Assembly (NCBI RefSeq): GCF_001663175.1
Contig: NZ_CP016033.1
Span: 620,001 to 684,000 of the forward strand
From: Erythrobacter neustonensis
GTDB lineage: Bacteria > Pseudomonadota > Alphaproteobacteria > Sphingomonadales > Sphingomonadaceae
DNA length: 64,000 nucleotides
Reading direction: 5' to 3'
The notes under the pieces are model-generated. The model was not told the DNA's origin and did not search any database. It saw only the letters and a program-made list of their open reading frames with translations. The position numbers and the translations under genes are program-made. Below, piece by piece: positions 8,430 through 17,040 of the stretch (positions within the stretch are counted from its first letter, which is position 1; every line of letters starts with the position of its first letter).

Positions 8430-9814
8430 TGCGCTGGCAGATCGAGCCCAGGTCCTCGCAGCGGGAGGCATTGGACAGCAAGGCCCTGCTGTCGCTCGAA
8501 CCCGTTTCGGGCAACAATCTGGCCGATCCCAAGACCGCCCAGTTCCTGGCGCTGAAATCGTCGATCCACCGCAAGCTGCTCGACCGCATCAATCTTGCCA
8601 TGCTCGACAAGCTCTCGCGCGCGCAGATCGAGGCGGAAGTCGGCGAGATCGTGCTCGGGCTGTTGGCGCAGGAGGACGAGGCGCTGAACGCCAAAGAGCG
8701 CAACCAGTTGGTCGACGAAGTTCTCGACGAACTTCTGGGCCTCGGACCGCTCGAACCGCTGCTCGCCGATGACACCATCACCGATATTCTGGTGAACGGG
8801 TTCAACACGGTGTTCGTCGAACGGCGCGGTCTGCTCGAGCGCGTGCCCACCCGGTTTCAGGATGAGCGGCACTTGCTGCGCATCATCCAGAAAATCGTCA
8901 GCGCGGTGGGCCGGCGGGTCGACGAATCCTCGCCATTCGTCGATGCCCGCCTGGCGGACGGATCGCGCGTCAACGCCATCGTCGCCCCGCTGGCGATCGA
9001 CGGATCGCTGCTATCGGTCCGCAAGTTCTCGCGCAAGCGGATCGGGATCGAACGGCTGGTCGAATTGGGCAGCATGCCTGCCGAAGTCGCCGAGGTACTC
9101 AGCGCGATCGTCGCCTCGCGGCGCAATGTCCTGATTTCGGGCGGCACCGGATCGGGCAAGACGACGCTGCTCAATGCGATGTCGGCCTTTATCGACGGGC
9201 GCGAACGGATCGTCACGATCGAGGATTCGGCCGAATTGCAGCTTCAGCAGGACCATGTCGCCCGGCTGGAAACGCGGCCCGCGAACCTCGAAGGGCGCGG
9301 CGAGGTGTCGCAGCGCGATCTGGTGAAGAATGCGCTGCGCATGCGCCCCGACCGGATCATCATCGGCGAAGTCCGCGCCGGCGAGGCGTTCGATATGCTG
9401 CAGGCGATGAACACCGGTCACGACGGATCGATGACCACGGTTCACGCCAACACGCCGCGCGATGCGCTGGCGCGCGTCGAACAGATGATCGGGATGAGCG
9501 GGGTCGAGATTTCGGCAACCTCGGCCCGGGCGCAGATCGCATCGGCAATCCACGTGGTTGTCCAGATCGGCCGTCAGGCAGACGGGCGCCGCCGGCTGTT
9601 GAGCCTCAGCGAAGTGGTCGGCATGGAAGGCCCGCTGATCACGATGCAGGAAATCTTCCGCTTCAAGGTGACGGGGCGCGGCGAAGGCGGCGAAGTGCTG
9701 GGCCAGTTCGAGGCGACCGGCGTCCGGCCCAGATTCCTGCGTGCGGCCGGCGAAGCGGGGATCGAATTGCCGTCCGACTATTTCCGTCCCGGCGCGGCGA
9801 TGGGTCAGTCCTGA
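8426..9814 (+). CDS. cpaF: CpaF/TadA: pilus assembly secretion ATPase
   Basis: This is a GSPII_E/VirB11-type hexameric ATPase of about 462 residues that powers pilus extension and probably retraction. Walker A is [15 protein letters not shown]. The Walker B and Asp-box region is [20 protein letters not shown], and [15 protein letters not shown] is the His-box. The upstream [20 protein letters not shown] motif is typical of TadA. I favour ATG 8426, which overlaps the cpaE stop as ATGA; ATG 8399 would add nine residues. It is cytoplasmic and contacts TadB/TadC. Confidence 0.95.
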   Translation: MMRWQIEPRSSQREALDSKALLSLEPVSGNNLADPKTAQFLALKSSIHRKLLDRINLAMLDKLSRAQIEAEVGEIVLGLLAQEDEALNAKERNQLVDEVLDELLGLGPLEPLLADDTITDILVNGFNTVFVERRGLLERVPTRFQDERHLLRIIQKIVSAVGRRVDESSPFVDARLADGSRVNAIVAPLAIDGSLLSVRKFSRKRIGIERLVELGSMPAEVAEVLSAIVASRRNVLISGGTGSGKTTLLNAMSAFIDGRERIVTIEDSAELQLQQDHVARLETRPANLEGRGEVSQRDLVKNALRMRPDRIIIGEVRAGEAFDMLQAMNTGHDGSMTTVHANTPRDALARVEQMIGMSGVEISATSARAQIASAIHVVVQIGRQADGRRRLLSLSEVVGMEGPLITMQEIFRFKVTGRGEGGEVLGQFEATGVRPRFLRAAGEAGIELPSDYFRPGAAMGQS

Positions 9815-10818
9815 TGCTTTCGCCCGAACTCATCCGCATCCTGTCGCTGACGACCGTGTTCCTGTCGGTCGTGCTTGGCGGCTACATCGTGCTCAAGGTG
9901 ACTGCGAACAGGCAGGCCCACGCCCGCGCGGTCAACAAACGGATTGCGATGATCGCCAGCGGCACCGCGCGCGAGGATGTCTACAATATCCTGCGCCGCA
10001 ACGACTGGCTCAATGCCGGGCAAAGCGGCGGGTTGCTTGACCGGATGCTGATGGCGGTGCGGCGTCAGGTGATCATCTCGGGTCTCGACATCCGCTTTTC
10101 GCGCATGTGCATCGGCATCGCGGTCGCCTTCGTGGTGCTGCTGGCACTCATCATTGCCGCGGCCGTATCGAACGGATTTGCGCTCGGTGCGGGAATTTGG
10201 ATGATCGCTCTGGTGTCCTCGCTGGCGTTGTCGGTCGGGCTTCCGCTGGCGGTGATCAACGTCTTTGCCGAACGCCGCCGCAAGAAGATCCAGAGCCAGT
10301 TTCCGCAGGCGCTGGATGTGTTCGTGCGCTCCTTGCGGGCAGGGCACCCGGTCGCCGGCGCGCTGGAATTGCTGACGCGGGAGATGGAAGATCCGATCGG
10401 CTCCGAATTCGGTCTGGTGTCCGACGAGATATCCTACGGCGCCGAACTGCGTCAGGCGATGCACGACATGGCCGAACGCTGGGACGACGAGGATCTGCGC
10501 CTGTTCGTCGTCACGCTTTCGATCCAGGCCGATACCGGGGGCAATCTTGCCGAAGTGCTCGACAATCTGGCCAAGGTGATCCGCGAAAGGGCTAGCTTGA
10601 TGATGAAGGTTCGCGCGCTGTCATCGGAAGGCCGCATGACGGGCCTGATGCTCACGATCCTGCCCCTGTTCTCGCTGGGCTCGATCCTTCTTTCGAGCCC
10701 GAAGTTCTACTTCGACGTTGCCGATGATCCGATCTTCTACATCGGCTTCCCGCTGACCTTCGTGTGGTATCTGATCGGCCTCGCGATGATCCGCGTGATG
10801 ATCAGAGTGAAGGTGTGA
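9814..10818 (+). CDS. tadB: TadB: inner-membrane platform protein of the Tad pilus
   Basis: This 334-residue protein carries one T2SF/GspF domain (about residues 155-285), with FPQALDVFVRSLRAGHPVAG and an ADTGGNLAEVLDNLAKVIRE stretch. Hydrophobic helices lie near residues 8-28, 95-150 and 280-330. TadB and TadC together form the membrane platform turned by CpaF. Its ATG overlaps the cpaF stop by one base (TGATG), so the two are probably translationally coupled. Confidence 0.93.
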   Translation: MLSPELIRILSLTTVFLSVVLGGYIVLKVTANRQAHARAVNKRIAMIASGTAREDVYNILRRNDWLNAGQSGGLLDRMLMAVRRQVIISGLDIRFSRMCIGIAVAFVVLLALIIAAAVSNGFALGAGIWMIALVSSLALSVGLPLAVINVFAERRRKKIQSQFPQALDVFVRSLRAGHPVAGALELLTREMEDPIGSEFGLVSDEISYGAELRQAMHDMAERWDDEDLRLFVVTLSIQADTGGNLAEVLDNLAKVIRERASLMMKVRALSSEGRMTGLMLTILPLFSLGSILLSSPKFYFDVADDPIFYIGFPLTFVWYLIGLAMIRVMIRVKV

Positions 10819-10819
10819 G

Positions 10820-11776
10820 ATGGTCGATCTGATATCTCTCAACCCGGTTGTCCGGATCGCCGTGCTGGTGATCCTGTTCGCAGGCTCGACCTTTGCGTTT
10901 TCCCGGCTTTTGCAGTTCATCATCGACCGGATGGAACTGCGCCGCCGCGTGCAAAGCATCGGCAGCTCGGGTATCGCGATCCAGACAGGCGGCGGCTCGA
11001 TCCAGAACCGCGACGAATCCGCATGGGCGCAACTGGCGCATGCGCTTGAAAAGGCGGGGCTCAACCTTGTCGACACCAAGGGCGACAAACTGCGCCAGCG
11101 GATGATCGCCGCCGGGTTCCGCGAGCCGTCCGCGCCGAAGATCTTCACCATGGTCCGGCTGGCGCTGGTGATCCTGCTGCCCGGCAGCTACCTGCTGCTT
11201 TCCGCCTTTTCGGGCGAGGAGACATCGGTGCTGAAGCTTTATGCCTACAGCACGGGGCTTGCGGCGCTCGGGCTCTACATGCCCAACCTGCTCATCCAGG
11301 CGCGGATCGACCGGCGGCAGGAGGCGATCGAACTCGGCTTTCCCGATTGCCTCGATCTGATGCTGGTGTGCGTCGAGGCAGGGCTCGGGCTCGAAGCCGC
11401 GATGAACCGCGTGGGGCGCGAAATGATGCGTTCGCACCCGCAGATCGCCGAATTGCTCTCGACCGCGACGTTGCAGATGCGTGCCGGTGCGCCGCGCGAC
11501 GAAGCGCTGCGCATGATGGGGGTGATGAGCGGGGTCGACAATGTCCGCAGCTTTTCCGCGCTGCTGATCCAGTCGGACAAGATGGGCACCAGCCTCGGCG
11601 ATTCGCTGCGCATCTATTCGGCCGAGATGCGCGAAAAGCGCAAGATGCGCGCCGAGGAGAAGGCCCACCGGCTGCCCGTGCTGATTTCCATTCCGCTCGT
11701 TGTCTTCATGCTGCCCACGATGATCAGCGTGGTGATGCTGCCAGGCATCGTGCGCATCGTCCGAAACTTCCTGTAG
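10820..11776 (+). CDS. tadC: TadC: inner-membrane platform protein of the Tad pilus
   Basis: This 318-residue T2SF-domain protein is a paralogue of TadB. The GspF-like core (about residues 165-290) contains LGFPDCLDLMLVCVEAGLGL and FSALLIQSDKMGTSLGDSLR. Hydrophobic helices occur near residues 12-32, 110-155 and 285-312. It begins one base after the tadB stop. It is the second half of the platform on which pilins are extracted and polymerised. Confidence 0.93.
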   Translation: MVDLISLNPVVRIAVLVILFAGSTFAFSRLLQFIIDRMELRRRVQSIGSSGIAIQTGGGSIQNRDESAWAQLAHALEKAGLNLVDTKGDKLRQRMIAAGFREPSAPKIFTMVRLALVILLPGSYLLLSAFSGEETSVLKLYAYSTGLAALGLYMPNLLIQARIDRRQEAIELGFPDCLDLMLVCVEAGLGLEAAMNRVGREMMRSHPQIAELLSTATLQMRAGAPRDEALRMMGVMSGVDNVRSFSALLIQSDKMGTSLGDSLRIYSAEMREKRKMRAEEKAHRLPVLISIPLVVFMLPTMISVVMLPGIVRIVRNFL

Positions 11777-11790
11777 AAGGTGTCTGTCCA

Positions 11791-12531
11791 ATGCGGTCTC
11801 TTGCCCGAATGCTGACGCTTACGACGGCGATGCTGGCGTTGTCGGCTTGCCAATCCTTCCCCTTGACCAGCTGGATGTTCAAACGTGGGGAACCCCGCGC
11901 TGCGCAGATGGTGCCTGACAGCGGCAGCGCGTCGTTGGCCGAGGGCCGCGCGGCATTGCAGGCCGGCCGGGTTGCAGCGGCTATCGGCCCGCTCCGGATG
12001 GCACTGATGGATCAGGCCACCCGCGCACCGGCGAGCAATGCGCTCGGGGTCGCCTATGCCCAGCTCGGCCGCGAGGATCTTGCCGAGCAGTTCTTCAAAT
12101 CCGCGATCGCCGCCGATCCGGCCGACGAACGCTTCGTCGCCAACCTGCTCCGGCTTCAACACGCCGTTCTGGCGCGCAAGGCCAGTTCGGATGCCGCCCG
12201 TCTTGCCGTGCAGCAGGGTGCCTCGGGGAGCGACACCCGCGGCTTCGTGACCGAAAATCCAGCCGCCCCCGTCCAACCCGCGCGGCAGGCCGGCAATATC
12301 GAACGGCGTTCGCGCGGCGAGGTGTTCCTTGTGACGGCCACCGCCACCACCGCGCCGACCGCGACCGTCGGTTACCTCGCGCGGAAATCAGATGACAAGG
12401 CGGTGCCAAGCAACCCCGCCACGCCGGCGGCCAAGCCTACAGCCGCGCCCGCCGCCGCGCAGACGCGGATGATCGACAACCCGCTCGCGGGGGCGACTGC
12501 GGGCCCGGCCATGGCGGTCGAGCGGCCCTGA
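11791..12531 (+). CDS. tadD: TadD: TPR lipoprotein of the Tad pilus
   Basis: This 246-residue protein starts at ATG 11791, with AGAAGG at 11775-11780. The signal peptide ends in the lipobox LSAC (residues 16-19), so it is probably an outer-membrane lipoprotein. Tetratricopeptide-like helices fill about residues 45-125 (AAIGPLRMALMDQATRAPAS, LGREDLAEQFFKSAIAADPA). The last 120 residues are Ala/Pro/Thr-rich and of low complexity. TadD proteins help secretin assembly. The stop overlaps the cpaA start by one base. Confidence 0.88.
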   Translation: MRSLARMLTLTTAMLALSACQSFPLTSWMFKRGEPRAAQMVPDSGSASLAEGRAALQAGRVAAAIGPLRMALMDQATRAPASNALGVAYAQLGREDLAEQFFKSAIAADPADERFVANLLRLQHAVLARKASSDAARLAVQQGASGSDTRGFVTENPAAPVQPARQAGNIERRSRGEVFLVTATATTAPTATVGYLARKSDDKAVPSNPATPAAKPTAAPAAAQTRMIDNPLAGATAGPAMAVERP

Positions 12532-13013
12532 TGGATCCTGCGCTCGCCCCGGCACTCGCGGTGGCTGTGCTGGCAGCGCAGTGCGCCGTCGCGGCCTATA
12601 TGGATTTTCGCCACCGCGTGATCCCCAACCTTTTGTGCCTGTCGGTGATTGTCACCGGCGTCGCGGCAGGCGCGGTGACGCATGATCTTGGATGGGTCGC
12701 GATGGGACTTGCCCATGCGCTGATCGCCTTGCTGGTGGGGATGGCGCTGTTTGCCACCTCGGTGATCGGCGGCGGCGATGCGAAGTTCTACGCTGCCGTT
12801 GCCGTCTGGGTGCCCCTGAAATCGGCGTTCCTGATGCTGGTTGCGGTCGCGGCACTGGGTGTGGTGCTGCTGCTGATGTGGTTTCCCTTGCGAGCGCGGA
12901 TCGCGGCGATGGCCCCGACCCCGGCCCGCGCGGCCGATTTCATGAAGCTTCCCTACGGCATGGCGATCGCGGCCGGGGGCTGGCTGACCTATTTCGTTTC
13001 GACCGGAAGCTAG
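12531..13013 (+). CDS. cpaA: CpaA/TadV: prepilin peptidase (A24 family)
   Basis: This 160-residue polytopic membrane protein is an aspartyl prepilin peptidase without the methylase domain of PilD, as usual for TadV. The two catalytic aspartates are visible in YMDFRHRVIPN (about residue 25) and GGGDAKF (about residue 82, the GxGD motif). It should cleave the leader of Flp and of the TadE-like pseudopilins encoded in the same operon. It overlaps tadD by one base. Confidence 0.92.
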   Translation: MDPALAPALAVAVLAAQCAVAAYMDFRHRVIPNLLCLSVIVTGVAAGAVTHDLGWVAMGLAHALIALLVGMALFATSVIGGGDAKFYAAVAVWVPLKSAFLMLVAVAALGVVLLLMWFPLRARIAAMAPTPARAADFMKLPYGMAIAAGGWLTYFVSTGS

Positions 13014-13025
13014 GAAACCGATAGC

Positions 13026-14297
13026 ATGACCGATGATCCGAACGTGTCTGCGCAAGCCCCACAGGGCACCTTCGCCAACCGGATAACGCGGCTGATGCGC
13101 GAGCAGGGCGGCGCAGCGGCGGCGACCTTTGCGATCATGCTTCCGGTCCTGATCGGGTTTGGCGCGCTCGCGATCGATGCCGGCGTGTGGTCGATCAACA
13201 GCCGGCAGGCACAGGGCGCCGCCGATCAGGCAGCCTATTCGGCCGCGATCGCCAGTGCCGCAGGCACCAACGCGGCAACCGAAGCGCGCGCGATTGCGGC
13301 CAGCATGGGCTTTGTCGATGGCGCCGATGGCGTAACGGTGACCGTCGACAACCCGCCTTCATCCGGGGTCTATTCCGGCGTCCCGACCTATTGGCAGGTC
13401 ACGATCCGCCAGCCGCAAAGCCTCGGACTTGCGGCTGTATTCGCCGCCGGCGCGCCGACCGTCGTCGCCCGTGCGGTGGCCGGCACCGGCGGAGGCGGTT
13501 CCTGCGTGGTGGGCCTCGACACGGTAGGGCCGGCGATCACCTTTTCCAACAACACGATCTTCAATCAGGCCCAGTGCAACCTCTATTCGGCCTCGGGCAT
13601 CAGCCTGCTGAACAACGTGCAGGTCACCAGTTCCCTCTATTCGGCAGGCGCGGTGACCACACGCCCTAATGCCACAGTGACGGGAACCCAGCAGCCGCTG
13701 CCGAGCGGCGGGCTCAACAATCCTTACGAGGACTTGACCGGAACCACGCCGACGAGCGGGGCTTGCATCGGCACCCAGCCGGTAAGGAATGGCGGGACCC
13801 TCAATCCGGGCAAGTATTGCCGCGGGTTCACCCTGGGCAGCAGCGCTGTCAACAAGACCATCAATTTCAATCCCGGCGTCTATTACATCGAGACGCAGTT
13901 CAGCGTTGCCAGCAACTTCACCTTCAACAGCCCATCGGGTGGTGTCACGCTGATCTTCAACATGGCTCCAAGCGCGGTTTCGATCCAGAATTTCAACACC
14001 TTCAATATCACCGCGCCCACATCCGGCACATACAGCGGTGTGGCCTTCATGAGCACGCGCGGCAACCGGACGACATCGTCGAAATTCACTTTCGGAAACG
14101 GCAACACGATCGCGGTGCAAGGCGCGTTCTATTTCCCCAACGCAGTGCTGGAAATGAACAACAACCTGACGGCAACCAAGTGCACCCAGCTGGTGGCATG
14201 GCGGGTGTTGCTGGAGAACAACGGCGCCATGAAAGCCAATTGTCCGGGCTCGGGTATCCAGGACTTCGGATCCGGCACGATAGCGCTGGTCGAATGA
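13026..14297 (+). CDS. TadG-like pilus protein with a repetitive, beta-helix-like C-terminus
   Basis: This 423-residue protein has a TadG-type amino terminus. After a polar lead comes EQGGAAAATFAIMLPVLIGF, a hydrophobic helix preceded by a pseudopilin-like Gly, and then WSINSRQAQGAADQAAYSAA. Classical TadG continues with a von Willebrand A domain; I see no DxSxS motif here. Instead residues about 165-410 are rich in Asn, Thr, Ser and Gly, with short strands such as ITFSNNTIFNQAQCNLYSAS. That looks like a parallel beta-helix. It is probably a minor surface or tip component. The stop overlaps the next start (ATGA). Confidence 0.75.
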   Translation: MTDDPNVSAQAPQGTFANRITRLMREQGGAAAATFAIMLPVLIGFGALAIDAGVWSINSRQAQGAADQAAYSAAIASAAGTNAATEARAIAASMGFVDGADGVTVTVDNPPSSGVYSGVPTYWQVTIRQPQSLGLAAVFAAGAPTVVARAVAGTGGGGSCVVGLDTVGPAITFSNNTIFNQAQCNLYSASGISLLNNVQVTSSLYSAGAVTTRPNATVTGTQQPLPSGGLNNPYEDLTGTTPTSGACIGTQPVRNGGTLNPGKYCRGFTLGSSAVNKTINFNPGVYYIETQFSVASNFTFNSPSGGVTLIFNMAPSAVSIQNFNTFNITAPTSGTYSGVAFMSTRGNRTTSSKFTFGNGNTIAVQGAFYFPNAVLEMNNNLTATKCTQLVAWRVLLENNGAMKANCPGSGIQDFGSGTIALVE

Positions 14298-14758
14298 TGG
14301 CCATGATCTTCCCCTCCTTCATCCGGCGATTGCGTTCCGACCGTTCGGGCGCCAGTGCTGCCGAATTCGCGCTGATTGTGCCGCTGCTGGCGCTGTTGAT
14401 CACCGCAGCGATCGATTTCGGCGGCCTGATCTTCACCCGTCTGCAGGTCGCATCGGCCACCCACGCGGGCGCCAGCTATGCCGCAGCGCAAGGGTTCGAC
14501 GAGGATGCGATCACCACTGCCATCACCGGAGGCGCATCGATCGCGGTCACCGCAGCAACGCCGATCGAAACCTGCGGCTGCCCGAACGCCGCGACCGGCA
14601 TTACCGCCGCCGAATGCGGAGCGACCTGTCCGGCGGGCGGCCTGGCGGGCAATTACGTGACCGTCAGCGCAGCCACGAGTTATACGCTGATCTATTCCTG
14701 GCCGGGCCTGTCCAACCCCGTCAACGTGGTCTCGACCGCCGTGGTGCGGATCCCATGA
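14294..14758 (+). CDS. tadE: TadE-like minor pseudopilin (first copy)
   Basis: This 154-residue protein starts at ATG 14294 inside the stop of the preceding gene. It has a pseudopilin processing motif, DRSG followed by ASAAEFALIV, and one hydrophobic helix (about residues 20-45). The downstream part has a cysteine-rich patch (ETCGCPNAATGITAAECGAT), suggesting disulphides in the periplasm. TadE and TadF pseudopilins are matured by CpaA and needed for pilus assembly. Confidence 0.88.
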   Translation: MMAMIFPSFIRRLRSDRSGASAAEFALIVPLLALLITAAIDFGGLIFTRLQVASATHAGASYAAAQGFDEDAITTAITGGASIAVTAATPIETCGCPNAATGITAAECGATCPAGGLAGNYVTVSAATSYTLIYSWPGLSNPVNVVSTAVVRIP

Positions 14759-15156
14759 AGCGCGCGATCGGGCGCAATCTCGCAGCCGCCGCGCGCAACA
14801 CGTCAGGCGCGACCGCGGCTGAATTTGCGCTGGTGTTTTCGGTGATGGTGACGATGGTGTTCGGATCGATCGAACTTGGCCGCTTCATGTGGATCCGGAG
14901 CAGCCTGCAAACCGCGGTGGAGAAGGCGGCCCGGTGTTCCGCGTTGAACAGCGCCCAATGCACCACCTTTGCCGCGACCAAGACCTTTGCTGCGGACGCG
15001 GCAATGGGCGCGCCGGTCACCGCTTCCGTGTTCGACGTGACCGATGCCGATTGCGGACGCGTGGTTACCGCGTCTTACGTTTTCACGCCGATCACACCGC
15101 TGGTGCCGCTCGACGCGACCATGACCGCGCGGTCGTGCCGTGCGCTCAAACCATGA
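14755..15156 (+). CDS. TadE-like minor pseudopilin (second copy)
   Basis: This 133-residue protein starts at ATG 14755, four bases before the end of the previous gene. It begins with a basic segment, then the processing motif NTSGATAAEFALVFSVMV and a single transmembrane helix, followed by ELGRFMWIRSSLQTAVEKAA, typical of TadE. Cysteines occur near residues 60-66, 100 and 129. It closes the Tad operon and is convergent with the next gene. It could equally be called TadF. Confidence 0.85.
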   Translation: MKRAIGRNLAAAARNTSGATAAEFALVFSVMVTMVFGSIELGRFMWIRSSLQTAVEKAARCSALNSAQCTTFAATKTFAADAAMGAPVTASVFDVTDADCGRVVTASYVFTPITPLVPLDATMTARSCRALKP

Positions 15157-15183
15157 TCCTGCCCCCCGCGTCCCGACAGACAG

Positions 15184-15834
15184 TCACCCGGCCAGCCTGA
15201 AGGCGTCGTCACTGCGCGAATAGCGCAGGTCGATCCCCACCGCGCGCAGGGCCTGCAGGCTTATCGGCCCGTCGCCTAGACCTGCGGCAACTCCGCCAGC
15301 ACTCTGCGGCGCCGCGCGGGCCAGCAGCAGCTTCAGCGCGCGCCCATCGACCAGCAGCGCGCCGTCCTGTGCGACGATGATATCGAGCTTTCCCGCCCGC
15401 TCGCCCTGCACATAAACATCCTTTGCAATCCGGACTGGCGCAGCCGCCGCCGCATCCGTCTGGATCGCGGGATCTGCTGCCGGAGCCTGTGCAGCTTCCG
15501 CATCGGCCAGATAGTAACCCGCCCCCGAACGAAAATCGTTGCCAGTGCCCGGCACGCCGGGGCCTGCCTGCATGTCTTGCGCGTCTGCTGTGCCGCGCTG
15601 TGCCGGGGTGATTGCCGCCTGATTGCCGGGTGACCGCGCGTTGACGGGCACGCGGCCTTCGGTTGCCGCCATGGGGCCGACGCGCACGTCGTCGAGGGCA
15701 ATCCTGACCGCCGGCGCCCCGGACAGCGGAAAGATCGCCGTGTGCTGCGCAATCGTGATCACCGCGGTCGAAAAGAACAGGGCATAGACCATCAGCCACT
15801 CCTCATCCCCGATATTGCGCTGATTTCCGCCCAT
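15184..15834 (-). CDS. Membrane-anchored hypothetical protein, convergent with the Tad operon
   Basis: This 216-residue protein has one hydrophobic segment near the amino terminus (LMVYALFFSTAVITIAQ), probably an uncleaved anchor, then an Ala/Pro-rich linker (about residues 50-130). A compact carboxyl region carries AGKLDIIVAQDGALLVDGRA and ISLQALRAVGIDLRYSRSDD. I recognise no family. It ends 27 bases from the last Tad gene on the opposite strand. The position suggests, but does not show, an envelope role linked to pili. Confidence 0.6.
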   Translation of the reverse strand: MGGNQRNIGDEEWLMVYALFFSTAVITIAQHTAIFPLSGAPAVRIALDDVRVGPMAATEGRVPVNARSPGNQAAITPAQRGTADAQDMQAGPGVPGTGNDFRSGAGYYLADAEAAQAPAADPAIQTDAAAAAPVRIAKDVYVQGERAGKLDIIVAQDGALLVDGRALKLLLARAAPQSAGGVAAGLGDGPISLQALRAVGIDLRYSRSDDAFRLAG

Positions 15835-16074
15835 CCGTGCCCCTCGCGCCTGACGGTTCGCCGATGAAGAGGCGCCGGCGGCGAGAATATCGAAGCCCCC
15901 GCTCTAAGCAAGCATCGTTCTGCAGCCACGGCCTGCCGCGCGACACTTCCGCTTTTTGCAAGTTAGCTTACTGGAGACGCAGTCTGCCCGGATTAACGCA
16001 ATCGGGTAACCACATCTTAAAAACTTCACATCGAATGTTTGCTCGCTCATTCCCGAGCAAGGAGTTGACCATTC

Positions 16075-16806
16075 ATGGCCATCAAGGCCCACCTCGATCA
16101 GACGGCTGCGGTATCGACCGTTCCCGGCCAAACCCCGCGCGGCGCGCCGCGCCGGGCCTTGTGGCTGGAAACCAGCGGCTTTTTCGGCGCAAACGACGGC
16201 GAAACGATCGCGGCGAATGTGACGGTGCACAATATCTCGGCCGACGGCCTCTTGCTTGAAACCGGCGTCACTCTTGTCGAAGGCGAAGAACTGGCGCTCG
16301 ATCTGCCGCATGCCGGCAGCGTAGTTGCCACCGTCGCGTGGCGCAGCGGCCAGCTCTATGGCTGCGCCTTTGCTCAGCCGCTTGGCCCGGCTGCGCTCGC
16401 TGCAGCGCAGTTGCAGGGCCTCGCCGCGGGCGGACCGAAGGCCGGGGCAGCTGCGGCATATCAAAGCCACCCCCTGCCCGGCGCCCGTCAGGCAGCAGCC
16501 ACCGGCAACGAAGCGCTTGGCGCGCGGCTCAACCGCCTGCGCCGCGAAGCCGGGCTGACGCTGTCGGATGTCGGCACTGCGCTCGGCGTCAGCAAGCCGA
16601 CAGTGTGGGCATGGGAAAAGGGCAAGGCACGGCCCCTTCCCGAGCGGCTCGATGCGATTGCAGCGGCGCTCGGCGTCACCCCCGAAATGCTCGCCGCAGC
16701 GCCCGCGTCACGCGAAATCGATGCAGTGATCAACGAATGCCGCGCGCGCATCGCCGAAGCCTGCGGCACTGCGCCCGAAGCCGTGCGGATCATGATCGAA
16801 GTCTGA
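16075..16806 (+). CDS. PilZ-XRE fusion: possible c-di-GMP-responsive DNA-binding regulator
   Basis: This 243-residue protein has two domains. Residues about 18-110 fit a PilZ fold: an RxxxR element (RGAPR, residues 22-26) followed by NISADGLLLET, matching the (D/N)xSxxG c-di-GMP-binding motif. Residues about 150-205 are an XRE-type helix-turn-helix (LNRLRREAGLTLSDVGTALG, then VSKPTVWAWEKGKARPLPER). The pairing suggests transcription control by c-di-GMP. The neighbours are the Tad locus and a GGDEF-like gene, which fits a switch between motile and attached life. No target site is identified. Confidence 0.75.
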   Translation: MAIKAHLDQTAAVSTVPGQTPRGAPRRALWLETSGFFGANDGETIAANVTVHNISADGLLLETGVTLVEGEELALDLPHAGSVVATVAWRSGQLYGCAFAQPLGPAALAAAQLQGLAAGGPKAGAAAAYQSHPLPGARQAAATGNEALGARLNRLRREAGLTLSDVGTALGVSKPTVWAWEKGKARPLPERLDAIAAALGVTPEMLAAAPASREIDAVINECRARIAEACGTAPEAVRIMIEV

Positions 16807-17040
16807 AGACTTCACCGCGTCGGGTTCCCGGCCCTAGTCCTGCCTACCTATGCGCCAAATACGTATTGGATAGACTGACCCGATCGCAAATTATGGTAAA
16901 CGAAATCCGGAGGCGATTCGTATTTTAGTCGGGTGAATTCACTTCGCTAACGATAATACGCATTGTAGTCGGAAAAACAGGGGACTTTTTTCTTACGGCT
17001 ACTTTGCGTTAGTTACCAAGTAATTCTGACTAGGAGCGAG

